Source: DATEMK01 sp039914625 (GTDB lineage: Bacteria; Bacteroidota; Bacteroidia; AKYH767-A; OLB10). From it: a DNA stretch of 29,043 bases. Positions 1 to 6,550 of this stretch are shown here, piece after piece. Below the pieces are notes generated by a model. It did not search any database, was not told the DNA's origin, and saw only the letters and a program-made list of their open reading frames with translations. Location: the NCBI GenBank assembly GCA_039914625.1, contig JBDSOU010000026.1, forward strand, positions 1-29,043. The letters run 5' to 3'. The number at the start of each line of letters is the position of its first letter. The first letter of the stretch is position 1. The translations under genes and the position numbers were made by a program.

Positions 1-125
1 TTCTATTATTTTTACATTTGCTTCGACCATTGAGTTTTTGTATTTAGACACTACAAAGAACTGTAGCAATGCAGTTCATAACTCAATGGTTTTTACTTTT
101 TTATCACCTTAACTAAACGACATTG
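1..125 (-). mobile_element. Partial IS4-type element, transposase-start end (copy 1)
   Basis: These 125 bases are identical, base for base, to 20318-20442, the right end of the complete element at 18996-20442. They end in the same 19-bp terminal repeat (positions 107-125) and are followed by host sequence starting ccccaaagg. The first ten codons of the transposase (ATG at 30-28, reading left) are included; the rest lies outside the window. The insertion interrupts the secreted-protein gene at 126-332. No target duplication can be checked because the other end is not visible. By analogy with copy 2, the lost flank should end in ccccaaaggg. Confidence 0.93.
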
Positions 126-332
126 CCCCAAAGGGGGGAAAGAACTATTTGCGCAAGCATTATAATAATCAGGAGTAATGCCACAATTAATCCAACCTGT
201 GGCCTGGTCTATGTTACCTCCATGATCGGGGCAATGCACTGTGTCTTCGAAACTTGGATTCGGCACAAGGTTTTGAGATTTAGCGGATGTGCTTAACATT
301 GCAATGAGAATTAATGTACAAATCTTTTTCAT
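126..332 (-). pseudogene. Secreted VPNPSFE-type protein, 5' part, cut by IS
   Basis: Only the N-terminal ~69 codons remain. The product begins at ATG 332 with a signal peptide (MKKICTLILIAMLSTSAKSQ) followed by NLVPNPSFEDT. It continues with CPDHGGNIDQATGWINCG and TPDYYNACA, the conserved opening of a large Bacteroidota family of exported proteins that often carry an OmpA-like or T9SS sorting tail at the other end. An upstream in-frame ATG at 350 exists, but the signal peptide fits the start at 332. At base 125 the frame enters the IS and stops after about ten foreign residues (QCRLVKVIKK). The missing 3' part would lie to the left of the IS, outside the window. The full protein is therefore probably not made, unless the IS excises precisely. 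Confidence 0.85.
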
Positions 333-429
333 AATGATTAATTTTAACATAAAAGTACGCTAAAAAAACACGATAAGCAGACGTACGTTGCAGGAATATA
401 AAAATGCCAGCAAGAAAGAAAAGGGATGT

Positions 430-460
430 GGTTACGCTCACTGAGGTGATGCGCGTAACC
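430..460. other. Stem-loop GGTTACGC / GCGTAACC
   Basis: An 8-bp perfect inverted repeat (430-437 with 453-460) encloses a second small hairpin, TCAC-tgag-GTGA (438-449). A 3-base bulge separates the two stems. No T-tract follows on either strand, so this is not an ordinary intrinsic terminator. It could be part of a structured RNA or a binding site; the sequence does not decide. Confidence 0.45.
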
Positions 461-633
461 TATCGCTTCCATCCAGGCAGGTCAAGGTGTTTATAACTTT
501 TAATGTGGGAGGGTGAATAAAAGGGTAAGAATAGAATAAGGTCAATGCACTTTCTGTTTTGTACAGTTACTTTTTGCATTAGGAATTTGCAAACAGAAAA
601 GAAAATAATAAGGAGGAGGCAAATTGTTATCAT
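460..633 (-). CDS. Possible small membrane protein, 57 aa (weak)
   Basis: A leftward frame runs from ATG 633 to a TAG at 462-460. It starts with a hydrophobic stretch (MITICLLLIIFFSVCKFLM) that could span the membrane, followed by a basic tail ending GWKR. About 45 bases upstream on the same strand is AACCTTTGC (684-676), resembling the -7 element used elsewhere in this window. The three phased repeats at 719-766 lie just upstream of that. No family is recognised, and a frame of this size can arise by chance in AT-rich DNA. The call rests only on the hydrophobic N-terminus and the promoter-like context. Confidence 0.2.
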   Translation of the reverse strand: MITICLLLIIFFSVCKFLMQKVTVQNRKCIDLILFLPFYSPSHIKSYKHLDLPGWKR

Positions 634-718
634 GAGAATAAGTTAAGGTTATAAATAAGGAATTTAAATTGTGTTGCAAAGGTTTGTTACAAAATGCAAA
701 AAGTGTTATTCGGTTTCA

Positions 719-766
719 GCATAATTTATGCTAAAAGCGCATAATTTATGCGTTTTCCGCATAATT
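719..766. promoter_or_regulatory. Three operator-like repeats phased at 20 bp
   Basis: GCATAATTTATGC occurs at 719-731 and 739-751, and its left part GCATAATT recurs at 759-766, so the copies start exactly 20 bp apart (about two helical turns). Each full copy is a near-perfect palindrome, GCATAA-T-TTATGC, as expected for a site bound by a dimer. The array lies 24 bases downstream of the XRE gene's stop codon and upstream of a leftward promoter-like motif at 684-676. The neighbouring XRE protein is the obvious candidate binder, but that is inference. Confidence 0.6.
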
Positions 767-789
767 GAAAAAAAAGCAAATGATAAAGT

Positions 790-1014
790 TTACTTTTTAC
801 CAAATAAATTCTTTTCGTGAAAATGAATAACGTCATCAACAGTTACCTCCAGAATTTCGGCTATATCTTTTAACATATCTGCATCTGTTTTTACCATTCC
901 TAATTCTCTCCTGCTGTAAGCAGATTGCGAGATGCCTAAATTGTTTGCTACATATTCCTGCGATAAATTTTTCAATTCGCGTATGCGCTTGATATTGTTT
1001 CCGATAATTTTCAT
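790..1014 (-). CDS. XRE-family helix-turn-helix regulator, 74 aa
   Basis: This small DNA-binding protein consists almost only of a Cro/C1-type HTH domain (about residues 6-60). Visible family features are IKRIRELKNLSQEYVANNLG, the recognition-helix region ISQSAYSRRELG, and the closing helices LKDIAEILEVTVDDVI. The second turn reads SRRELG where many relatives have SKIERG. At 74 residues it has the usual length of the short stand-alone XRE proteins of Bacteroidota, with no sensor or peptidase domain. The start is the ATG at 1014. The phased palindromes at 719-766 just beyond its 3' end are plausible targets, which would make it a local regulator of a leftward transcript. Its physiological role cannot be told from the sequence. 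Confidence 0.9.
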   Translation of the reverse strand: MKIIGNNIKRIRELKNLSQEYVANNLGISQSAYSRRELGMVKTDADMLKDIAEILEVTVDDVIHFHEKNLFGKK

Positions 1015-1449
1015 AGAAAAAAGATTAGTACAAAAAATTATTACTTATTTATTTAACAGCCACTTAAACTTCAAAACAAGTCTTCATCTTCTCTTTAACG
1101 GAGAAGACAAAAGGCAAGACGTCACCGCTGTTGTTTCTTCTTATTATGGGCTAAGAAGGCTTTTTTCAGGTGAGTTATAAAGCAAAGCAAATTTAGAAAA
1201 TAAAAAATTAAGAAAAACTATAAAACTTTAAATAATTATTAACAAAATGATATTGGTTCCGCAATGTTTCAAAAATGCAATGTAAAAACCTGTACTATTG
1301 TGCATTTGACTGCACTTTTGTGTAAACGGGTAACATATATATTACTAAATAACATTTTTGTTACGCACTAATATTTTTCTAAGTCACTTGCATCTTCACC
1401 TGTTATTTAACTAAATACCTAAACATTTTGTTGTGTAACTAAAGTGTTT

Positions 1450-1548
1450 GTTGATGAAACTATCAACTATAATCAACAACTATCAACAAATTGTTTACAA
1501 TATGCAACTATTGTAAACATTTGTAAACAAATATAAAGTTTTGTAAAA
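1450..1548. repeat. Tract of ATCAAC and TTGTAAAC motifs phased at 10 bp
   Basis: ATCAAC occurs at 1462, 1472 and 1482, preceded by its inverse GTTGAT at 1450-1455. Next come TTGTTTACAA at 1491, TTGTAAACAT at 1511, TTGTAAACAA at 1521 and TTGTAAAAAT at 1541. Every start after 1482 falls on the same 10-bp phase. Two members are palindromic: ATTGTTTACAAT (1490-1501) and ATTTGTAAACAAAT (1519-1532). Such one-turn phasing suggests a protein array on one face of the helix, or intrinsic bending. The tract ends about 200 bases before the TPR gene start. Confidence 0.6.
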
Positions 1549-1735
1549 ATATTTAAAAGTTTTTTTTAAAATAGTTGTTACTTCCCACCGGTCAGCCTTG
1601 ATGATACCCACAACAGAAATAAGAAGTGCTTTAAGATCAACGCACATGGTTGCTGAAAAACATCAACCACAGGCAAAAAAGTACGTACCCATAAAATCTG
1701 TCTCCAAAAAAATTAATTTTCCTCCATAGTTTCTG

Positions 1736-1752
1736 AATCTTTGCAACCTTTG
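1736..1752 (+). promoter_or_regulatory. Probable -7 promoter elements of the TPR gene
   Basis: Two overlapping near-matches to the Bacteroidota -7 consensus TAnnTTTG occur just before the ATG at 1757: AATCTTTG at 1736-1743 and AACCTTTG at 1745-1752. The first would place transcription start only a few bases from the start codon. No clear -33 TTTG was found at the usual distance. Confidence 0.4.
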
Positions 1753-1756
1753 CAAA

Positions 1757-3610
1757 ATGAAACCGGTAACGTTACTAATCAGTGTGCTGCTGCAATTGGT
1801 GCTGGCAATTGATTCATCGGGTCAATATAATTTTGACAGCTATTTTGCGGGAGCTAAAAAAGATATTGGCGATAACAATTATACAGCCGCCATCGAAAAG
1901 CTTAATATCTGCATCACGGTAAAGCCAAACAGCCGTGAAGTATTTTTTTACAGGGGCGTTTGCAAATATTCGCTTTACGATAATACGGGAGCTGAACAGG
2001 ACCTTACCACTGCGCTTTCTTCGGCAAGCGTTTTTTATTATGATGCGTTCCTGTACCGGTCGTTGGTAAGATACAGGTTAGGGAATTACCGGGGAGCAAT
2101 TGATGATATAAGCAAAGTAATAGAAAAGCAACCTGGCAATGCCAAATATTATGTTGAAAGAGCTTTTGCTTTTCTTGCCGCCAATGACTTTAACGCAGCG
2201 CTCAGCGATTGCAGAAAAGCGCTTGCTCTGAAGGGGTACAGCGAAGATGTTTACATCTGCAAAGCCGCTGCTGAAGATGCTCTTGCCGACTATGACAATG
2301 CCCTCCCGGATTATGACCAGGCGTTAAAGATTAACCCGGTCAATAAAGATGCGCTGGTGAGGCGGGGCATGACGAAATACAAAATGGAAAAATATAACGA
2401 AGCTATTGATGATTACAACCATGCAATATATATTGATTCGGCATGCACTTTTGCATATTACAACCGTGCCGAAGCTGAAATAAAGCTCAATAATACGAAA
2501 AAGGCGCTGAGCGATTATGATACCGTATTATTTTTTGAACCGCGCAATGCTTATGCTTATTTCGGCCGTGCAGTACTCTTTTCCAATTTGCAGAAATACA
2601 AAGCCGCCATTGCTGATTTTGATAAAGTATTGCTGCTGAATCCCGATAATATACAGGCGCTTTTTAACCGTGCAAAACTGAAGCAAAACATAAAGAGCTA
2701 TAAGGCGGCAGTGGTTGACTATGATAAAGTAATTGAACTGTACCCGTATTTTACCGAAGCGTATTACAACCGCGCTCAATGTAAATACAGCTTGAAAGAT
2801 TTTGCGGGTTCAAAAAAAGATTTAGAAACAGGTAACATGATGAGCGAAGTATTGCATGCAAAAAACAGCTTGCAGCTAAGCCGCGATTCCATGATACTGG
2901 CAAACCTTAACCAGTTAAGTACAGGTTTTAACGCAGGCGCGTCTCCGGCAAACGATACCATCAGCATTGGATTTCTTCCTGTATTTTACCTTTCTGAAAA
3001 AGACAGTGCCTCAGCAGTCCATTTTTATTACAGCCCGTTATTAGATAAATTGAATAAAAAGAAAAAAGTGGTGTTTTGTTTCACTAATGCAGCGATGCAG
3101 CCTGTAGCTGGGTCCGGCAGTAAACAGCGCTTTATAAATGATGATAGTATAGCGGTAAATAAAAATAACGCTGATGAAATTCTTTCAATGGCTTTGGTGA
3201 AAACTAACATGCTTTTACTCAACGATGCACGAGCTTATTATGATAAAATAATTGAGAAAGATGCCGTCAATGCAATTGCATACTTTGCACGCGCTGTGAA
3301 TACGTGCCGAGAAATTGAAACAATGAGCGATGCAAACGAACCGTATATGCTTTCCAGCGCATCCCATACTATTGTCCTGAATAAAAGAAATGATAAATGT
3401 AAATCAGCTCTTGCGGATTTTACAAAAGCGATCCAGTTGCAGCCTTCTTTTACTTTCGCTTATTATAACCGTGCCAATGTAAAATCACTGCTACAGGATT
3501 TTGACGGAGCAATGAAGGATTACGATACTGCGCTCAGGCTGAATCCCGTTTTTGCCGAAGCGTTATACAACGAAGGGTTTTTACTATACTATCTTAATAA
3601 TAAACAGTAG
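1757..3610 (+). CDS. Exported TPR-repeat protein, ends early at an in-frame TAG
   Basis: The 617-residue product starts with a signal peptide (MKPVTLLISVLLQLVLA), so it is exported. About nine tetratricopeptide repeats follow (roughly residues 30-370; e.g. AFAYFGRAVLFSNLQKYKAA-type units and LNPDNIQALFNRAKLKQ). After them comes a repeat-poor linker of about 120 residues, then further TPRs up to the end. TPR arrays serve as protein-binding scaffolds, and the partner is unknown. The frame stops at TAG 3608-3610, but the same frame continues for 26 codons (ACASFSKAGELGISGSYEIM and then KRYCTK) to a second TAG at 3689-3691. A tail of the form C..LSKAGELGI.eAY..IKRYC is the normal ending of such Bacteroidota TPR proteins. 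The annotated stop is therefore a nonsense change, a sequence error or a readthrough site. The gene stands alone and converges on the barrel-protein gene to its right. Confidence 0.88.
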   Translation: MKPVTLLISVLLQLVLAIDSSGQYNFDSYFAGAKKDIGDNNYTAAIEKLNICITVKPNSREVFFYRGVCKYSLYDNTGAEQDLTTALSSASVFYYDAFLYRSLVRYRLGNYRGAIDDISKVIEKQPGNAKYYVERAFAFLAANDFNAALSDCRKALALKGYSEDVYICKAAAEDALADYDNALPDYDQALKINPVNKDALVRRGMTKYKMEKYNEAIDDYNHAIYIDSACTFAYYNRAEAEIKLNNTKKALSDYDTVLFFEPRNAYAYFGRAVLFSNLQKYKAAIADFDKVLLLNPDNIQALFNRAKLKQNIKSYKAAVVDYDKVIELYPYFTEAYYNRAQCKYSLKDFAGSKKDLETGNMMSEVLHAKNSLQLSRDSMILANLNQLSTGFNAGASPANDTISIGFLPVFYLSEKDSASAVHFYYSPLLDKLNKKKKVVFCFTNAAMQPVAGSGSKQRFINDDSIAVNKNNADEILSMALVKTNMLLLNDARAYYDKIIEKDAVNAIAYFARAVNTCREIETMSDANEPYMLSSASHTIVLNKRNDKCKSALADFTKAIQLQPSFTFAYYNRANVKSLLQDFDGAMKDYDTALRLNPVFAEALYNEGFLLYYLNNKQ

Positions 3611-3691
3611 GCTTGCGCCAGTTTCAGCAAAGCAGGAGAGCTGGGAATATCCGGATCGTATGAAATTATGAAACGGTATTGCACGAAATAG
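3611..3691 (+). pseudogene. Detached conserved C-terminus of the TPR protein
   Basis: Directly after the TAG at 3608-3610 the frame stays open for 26 codons and encodes a C-terminal signature typical of TPR proteins in this phylum (SKAGELGI, then YEIMKRYC). It ends at TAG 3689-3691. It has no start codon of its own and would be translated only by readthrough. The preceding codon is CAG, so the context is CAG-TAG-GCT. Confidence 0.7.
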
Positions 3692-3735
3692 AAAATTAAG
3701 TACCCGGTCAAACTGAAAGAACCGGTTAACTGGTG

Positions 3736-4599
3736 TTATCTCCTGCGGATTTTAGTGGTTTTAAAAGTTGCAGGACATTTTGAAATGCCGGGGTTATATA
3801 GTAATGTGATGCCGATAGTGGTATATGCATCTTTGTATTTAGCGCTGCCCCTCGGACTGTTAGCAGCAGGATACTTTCCATTTAACTTTCTGTTGGACAA
3901 TTTTACGGCAAGGTCGCCATTCGGAGTTGCCGATAACGATTCAAGATCGGGATAAACGGTGCTTATATCATCTAAGTAATCAGTAAATAAAATGTTATGG
4001 CAGAATTGTGTTTTAACCCGGAACTTTTTGCTCAGTTGAACAGTAACGCCAAACCCGACCGGAATGGAAAGCTGCGTCAGACTATACGGCTTCGCATAAG
4101 TGCCAGCTGGTATATACTGTCCTTCTGTTCCCAAAGGCTGCAATTCATACCAGGTATCATCCAGCTTTGCTTTAGGATTGTAATGATACACGGAAGCACC
4201 TGTAAACACAAACACATTTACCCTGCTTCTTTCATACCTGTGCAACGAACAAAATTCAACATGCAGCGATAATTCATCAAGAACAGATTCAAAGCTGAGA
4301 TTGCGCGAAATATTATTTTTTTCTTTCGATACGGAATCCGCTCCGCTTACTTTTCCATGTGTCAGCCATAACGAAGCTTCAATATGCCCGGCAAGCCATT
4401 GTGAACCACCTATGGATAAATAAGGGTTAAAGAAAACAGGGTTCGTAAATACCTTATCCGATTTATCGCCAAGATCACCATTATAATACATGATTCCACC
4501 ACCGATAAAAATGCCGGTATTTCCCTGTGAAAAAGACCGCAAGGTTACAGCAGTAAAAAAAATAAATAAAAACAAAAACCGTAATTTGAATAATTTCAT
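3736..4599 (-). CDS. Outer-membrane beta-barrel protein, DUF6089-like
   Basis: This 287-residue exported protein has a signal peptide (MKLFKLRFLFLFIFFTAVTLRSFSQ). The mature part looks like a small outer-membrane barrel with alternating aromatic and polar residues: GIFIGGGIMYYNGDLGD near the N-terminus, RNLSFESVLDELSLHVEF in the middle, then SIPVGFGVTVQLSKKFRVKT and FTDYLDDISTVYPD. The FxGGxxYxGDLGD and FTDYLDDxS patterns match the Bacteroidota DUF6089 family as I remember it. The C-terminus is basic (KTTKIRRR), which is unusual because barrels commonly end in an aromatic residue, so the last strand may lie earlier (TTIGITLLYNPG). No enzyme motif is visible. It is convergent with the TPR gene and divergent from nrnA. 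A structural or transport role is likely but unproven. Confidence 0.72.
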   Translation of the reverse strand: MKLFKLRFLFLFIFFTAVTLRSFSQGNTGIFIGGGIMYYNGDLGDKSDKVFTNPVFFNPYLSIGGSQWLAGHIEASLWLTHGKVSGADSVSKEKNNISRNLSFESVLDELSLHVEFCSLHRYERSRVNVFVFTGASVYHYNPKAKLDDTWYELQPLGTEGQYIPAGTYAKPYSLTQLSIPVGFGVTVQLSKKFRVKTQFCHNILFTDYLDDISTVYPDLESLSATPNGDLAVKLSNRKLNGKYPAANSPRGSAKYKDAYTTIGITLLYNPGISKCPATFKTTKIRRR

Positions 4600-4816
4600 T
4601 CCTTCTTCTGAATTTTTTAAGATTATGCCTTTAACGGGGATTTAACAATAATGATTCAGTTTTCAAAATTAAAGGTACTTAAAAAACATTTACAAAATTC
4701 GCAATAAAGATGTTAACATGAGTGTGTCAGTTACGTTTCAGTTTCGGAATGTTTCCCGGTACTACTTCCGGTGGATTAATGCAACGGTGTCTTCCCCTAA
4801 CTGATAGCAAAAATCA

Positions 4817-4849
4817 GGGGCTTTAACCCCAAACTTTCCTCTACCTTTG
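4817..4849 (+). promoter_or_regulatory. Promoter of the nrnA operon, -7 TACCTTTG
   Basis: TACCTTTG at 4842-4849 is an exact match to the Bacteroidota -7 consensus TAnnTTTG and lies 15 bases before the ATG at 4865, which implies a very short leader. Just upstream is a small dyad, GGGG-ctttaa-CCCC (4817-4830), where the -33 region would fall. No TTTG is seen at the -33 position. The TTG that could extend the frame upstream (4847) lies inside this element, which argues against that start. Confidence 0.55.
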
Positions 4850-4864
4850 CAAATCTTAAAAAAA

Positions 4865-5890
4865 ATGATTCCAAAATTTAATCCGACTCATCTCCGCGAA
4901 CTTTCAGGTATTTTAAGCTCCCCAAAGAAAATCGCCATTCTGCCTCATGCAAAACCTGATGGTGATGCTATGGGCGCGGCATTGGGCATGTACAATTATC
5001 TTATTCAGAAAAATCATGAGGTAAAAGTGATAAGCGCCACGGACTATCCTGATTTTCTTGCATGGATGGAAGGGAATGACAGGGTGCTGATTCATAAAGA
5101 TAAAAACCAGGAAGCAGCAGCCCTTTTAAAAGAAGCCGATATAATTTTCTGTCTTGACTTTAATGCAGCCGGTCGTGTTGAAAAGCTGGAACAGGATTTA
5201 CTGAACTCCCCTGCAAAAAAGGTTATGATTGACCATCATCTTGCTCCTGAAAATTTTTGTGACTTCACTTTTTCTTTTTCAGATGCATGTTCTACCTGTG
5301 AACTTATCTATCATTTCATTGCAGCAAACGGGGACAAAAAATATTTAAACAAAGCCATTGCCGAATGTTTATATGCCGGTATTATGACTGATACAGGTTC
5401 ATTCAGGTTTTCATCCATGACTGCAGCTGCGCACAGGATCATTGCTGAATTGATTGAAGCGGGCGCTGAGAATGCAAAAATCCACGGGCTTATTTTTGAT
5501 AATTTTTCAGAGGAACGCACACGGTTTCTTGGCCTTTGCCTTAAAGACAAGATGGTTGTACTCAAAGAATTTAATACCGCTTACATCAGCGCAACTAAAG
5601 AGGAAATGAAACAATATCATCACCGCACAGGCGATGCTGAAGGAATTGTCAATTACGGGTTAGAAATAAAAGGAATCCGGTTTTCTGCATTTTTTTCAGA
5701 GCGGGATGACATTATTAAAATTTCTTTCCGTTCAAAAGACGATTTTTCGGTGCGGGAATTAGCATCAAAATATTTTGAAGGAGGCGGTCATAAAAATGCC
5801 GCAGGTGGAAAATCAACAGCTTCACTTGCGGAAACGATCACAAAATTCACATCCCTGCTTCCATTATATATGGAAGAACTCACCAAATGA
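4865..5890 (+). CDS. nrnA: DHH-family phosphoesterase, NrnA-like
   Basis: The product is a cytosolic DHH/DHHA1 phosphoesterase. The NrnA family degrades short oligoribonucleotides to mononucleotides and often dephosphorylates pAp to AMP. The 341-residue protein shows the metal-binding motifs in order: HAKPDGDAMG (His28, Asp32, Asp34), Asp98 in CLDFNAAGR, the name motif DHH at 123-125, and GIMTDTGSFRF near 170. The C-terminal DHHA1 domain carries the GGGHKNAAGG signature near residues 305-315. Length and domain order match the family. I chose ATG 4865 over the upstream TTG 4847, which sits in the promoter. The gene overlaps the next one by 4 bases (ATGA), so the two are cotranscribed and probably translationally coupled. 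Confidence 0.92.
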   Translation: MIPKFNPTHLRELSGILSSPKKIAILPHAKPDGDAMGAALGMYNYLIQKNHEVKVISATDYPDFLAWMEGNDRVLIHKDKNQEAAALLKEADIIFCLDFNAAGRVEKLEQDLLNSPAKKVMIDHHLAPENFCDFTFSFSDACSTCELIYHFIAANGDKKYLNKAIAECLYAGIMTDTGSFRFSSMTAAAHRIIAELIEAGAENAKIHGLIFDNFSEERTRFLGLCLKDKMVVLKEFNTAYISATKEEMKQYHHRTGDAEGIVNYGLEIKGIRFSAFFSERDDIIKISFRSKDDFSVRELASKYFEGGGHKNAAGGKSTASLAETITKFTSLLPLYMEELTK

Positions 5891-6426
5891 AAAAGAAATT
5901 CAGTTCCGCTTTAATTATACTTTCCCTTCTACTGCCATTGCTGTTTTTTTTCTCCTGCAGTTCAGGCCAGGAGAATAATCAGCAGCTGGATAAGGAAAAA
6001 CTGAAAGAACAGTTGATTCGGGCAAATAAACTTTTTGTGAATAATCAGTCAGATGCGATTGATGATTATGTAAAACGTCATGATCTGCAGATGGACACTA
6101 CCAGCACCGGTTTAAGAATCAAGATTGAGAAAAAAGGCGATGGTGTAAAACCTAACAGCGGAAATAATGTTACTGTTAGTTATGTTTTGTCGCTGATTGA
6201 CGGAACTCATTGTTACAGTTCAGATAGCCTGGGCACGCTCACTTTTTCAATGAATCATGATGATGTGCCCCAGGGATTGCGTCAGGCAGTTTCAATGATG
6301 TCAGCCGGTGACAAAGCGCTTGCCATCCTCCCCTCCCATCTCGGGTATGGCTTAACGGGAGATGCAAATAAAATCCCCTCCAATGCAATTTTAATTTACA
6401 GAATTGAATTGATGAAAATAGAATAA
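5887..6426 (+). CDS. FKBP-type peptidyl-prolyl isomerase lipoprotein, GldI-like
   Basis: This exported lipoprotein has a hydrophobic signal ending in LFFFSC, with Cys24 as the likely lipidated residue. A charged helical linker (residues 30-75) is followed by an FKBP domain over about residues 90-179 (GDGVKPNSGNNVTVSYVLSL, VPQGLRQAVSMMSAGDKALA, LPSHLGYG, IPSNAILIYRIELMKI). FKBP proteins speed cis-trans isomerisation at proline and help envelope proteins fold. The arrangement resembles GldI of Flavobacterium, a lipoprotein needed for gliding and T9SS function. The gene's overlap with nrnA by ATGA indicates an operon, a pairing seen in other Bacteroidota as far as I recall. Whether it acts in gliding here is unknown; no other gld genes are in the window. 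Confidence 0.85.
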   Translation: MKKKFSSALIILSLLLPLLFFFSCSSGQENNQQLDKEKLKEQLIRANKLFVNNQSDAIDDYVKRHDLQMDTTSTGLRIKIEKKGDGVKPNSGNNVTVSYVLSLIDGTHCYSSDSLGTLTFSMNHDDVPQGLRQAVSMMSAGDKALAILPSHLGYGLTGDANKIPSNAILIYRIELMKIE

Positions 6427-6550
6427 TTTAACAATGATCACCAATCAATTTTCATTCGGGATTAGCTATTGAAAAATTGAACTTAGTTCATCGCTTAAAT
6501 CTTGATGAAAAATTTTTATGTGAAGATGATGGAAAGCACAATTTTTATTG

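Larger units (their letters stand above)
333..789. other. Gene-poor interval with stem-loop and operator-like repeats
   Basis: This 457-base AT-rich stretch between the interrupted secreted-protein gene and the XRE gene holds no well-supported gene. It contains the stem-loop at 430-460, a weak 57-codon leftward reading frame at 633-460, a promoter-like element on the minus strand (AACCTTTGC, 684-676), and the 20-bp-phased palindromic repeats at 719-766. Each is listed separately. Confidence 0.6.
1015..1756. other. 742-bp intergenic region with repeats, no gene seen
   Basis: This is very AT-rich DNA between the XRE gene and the TPR gene. A 7-bp hairpin TCTTCTC-tttaacg-GAGAAGA sits at 1087-1107, and the phased repeat tract at 1462-1548 is listed separately. 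The rightward promoter of the TPR gene lies at the end. Frames in this interval have no recognisable protein features. No DnaA boxes of the TTATCCACA type were seen, so I do not call an origin. Confidence 0.55.

Noticed and set aside
404..496. 30-codon rightward frame (MPARKKRDVV...)
   Set aside because: It is very short, has no recognisable features, and its sequence is explained by the stem-loop at 430-460.
1230..1560. Chromosomal replication origin
   Set aside because: The tract is AT-rich with repeats, but no TTATCCACA-type DnaA boxes and no dnaA or dnaN gene were seen nearby.
4847..4864. TTG start extending nrnA by six codons
   Set aside because: It lies inside the -7 element TACCTTTG; ATG 4865 gives the usual family N-terminus.
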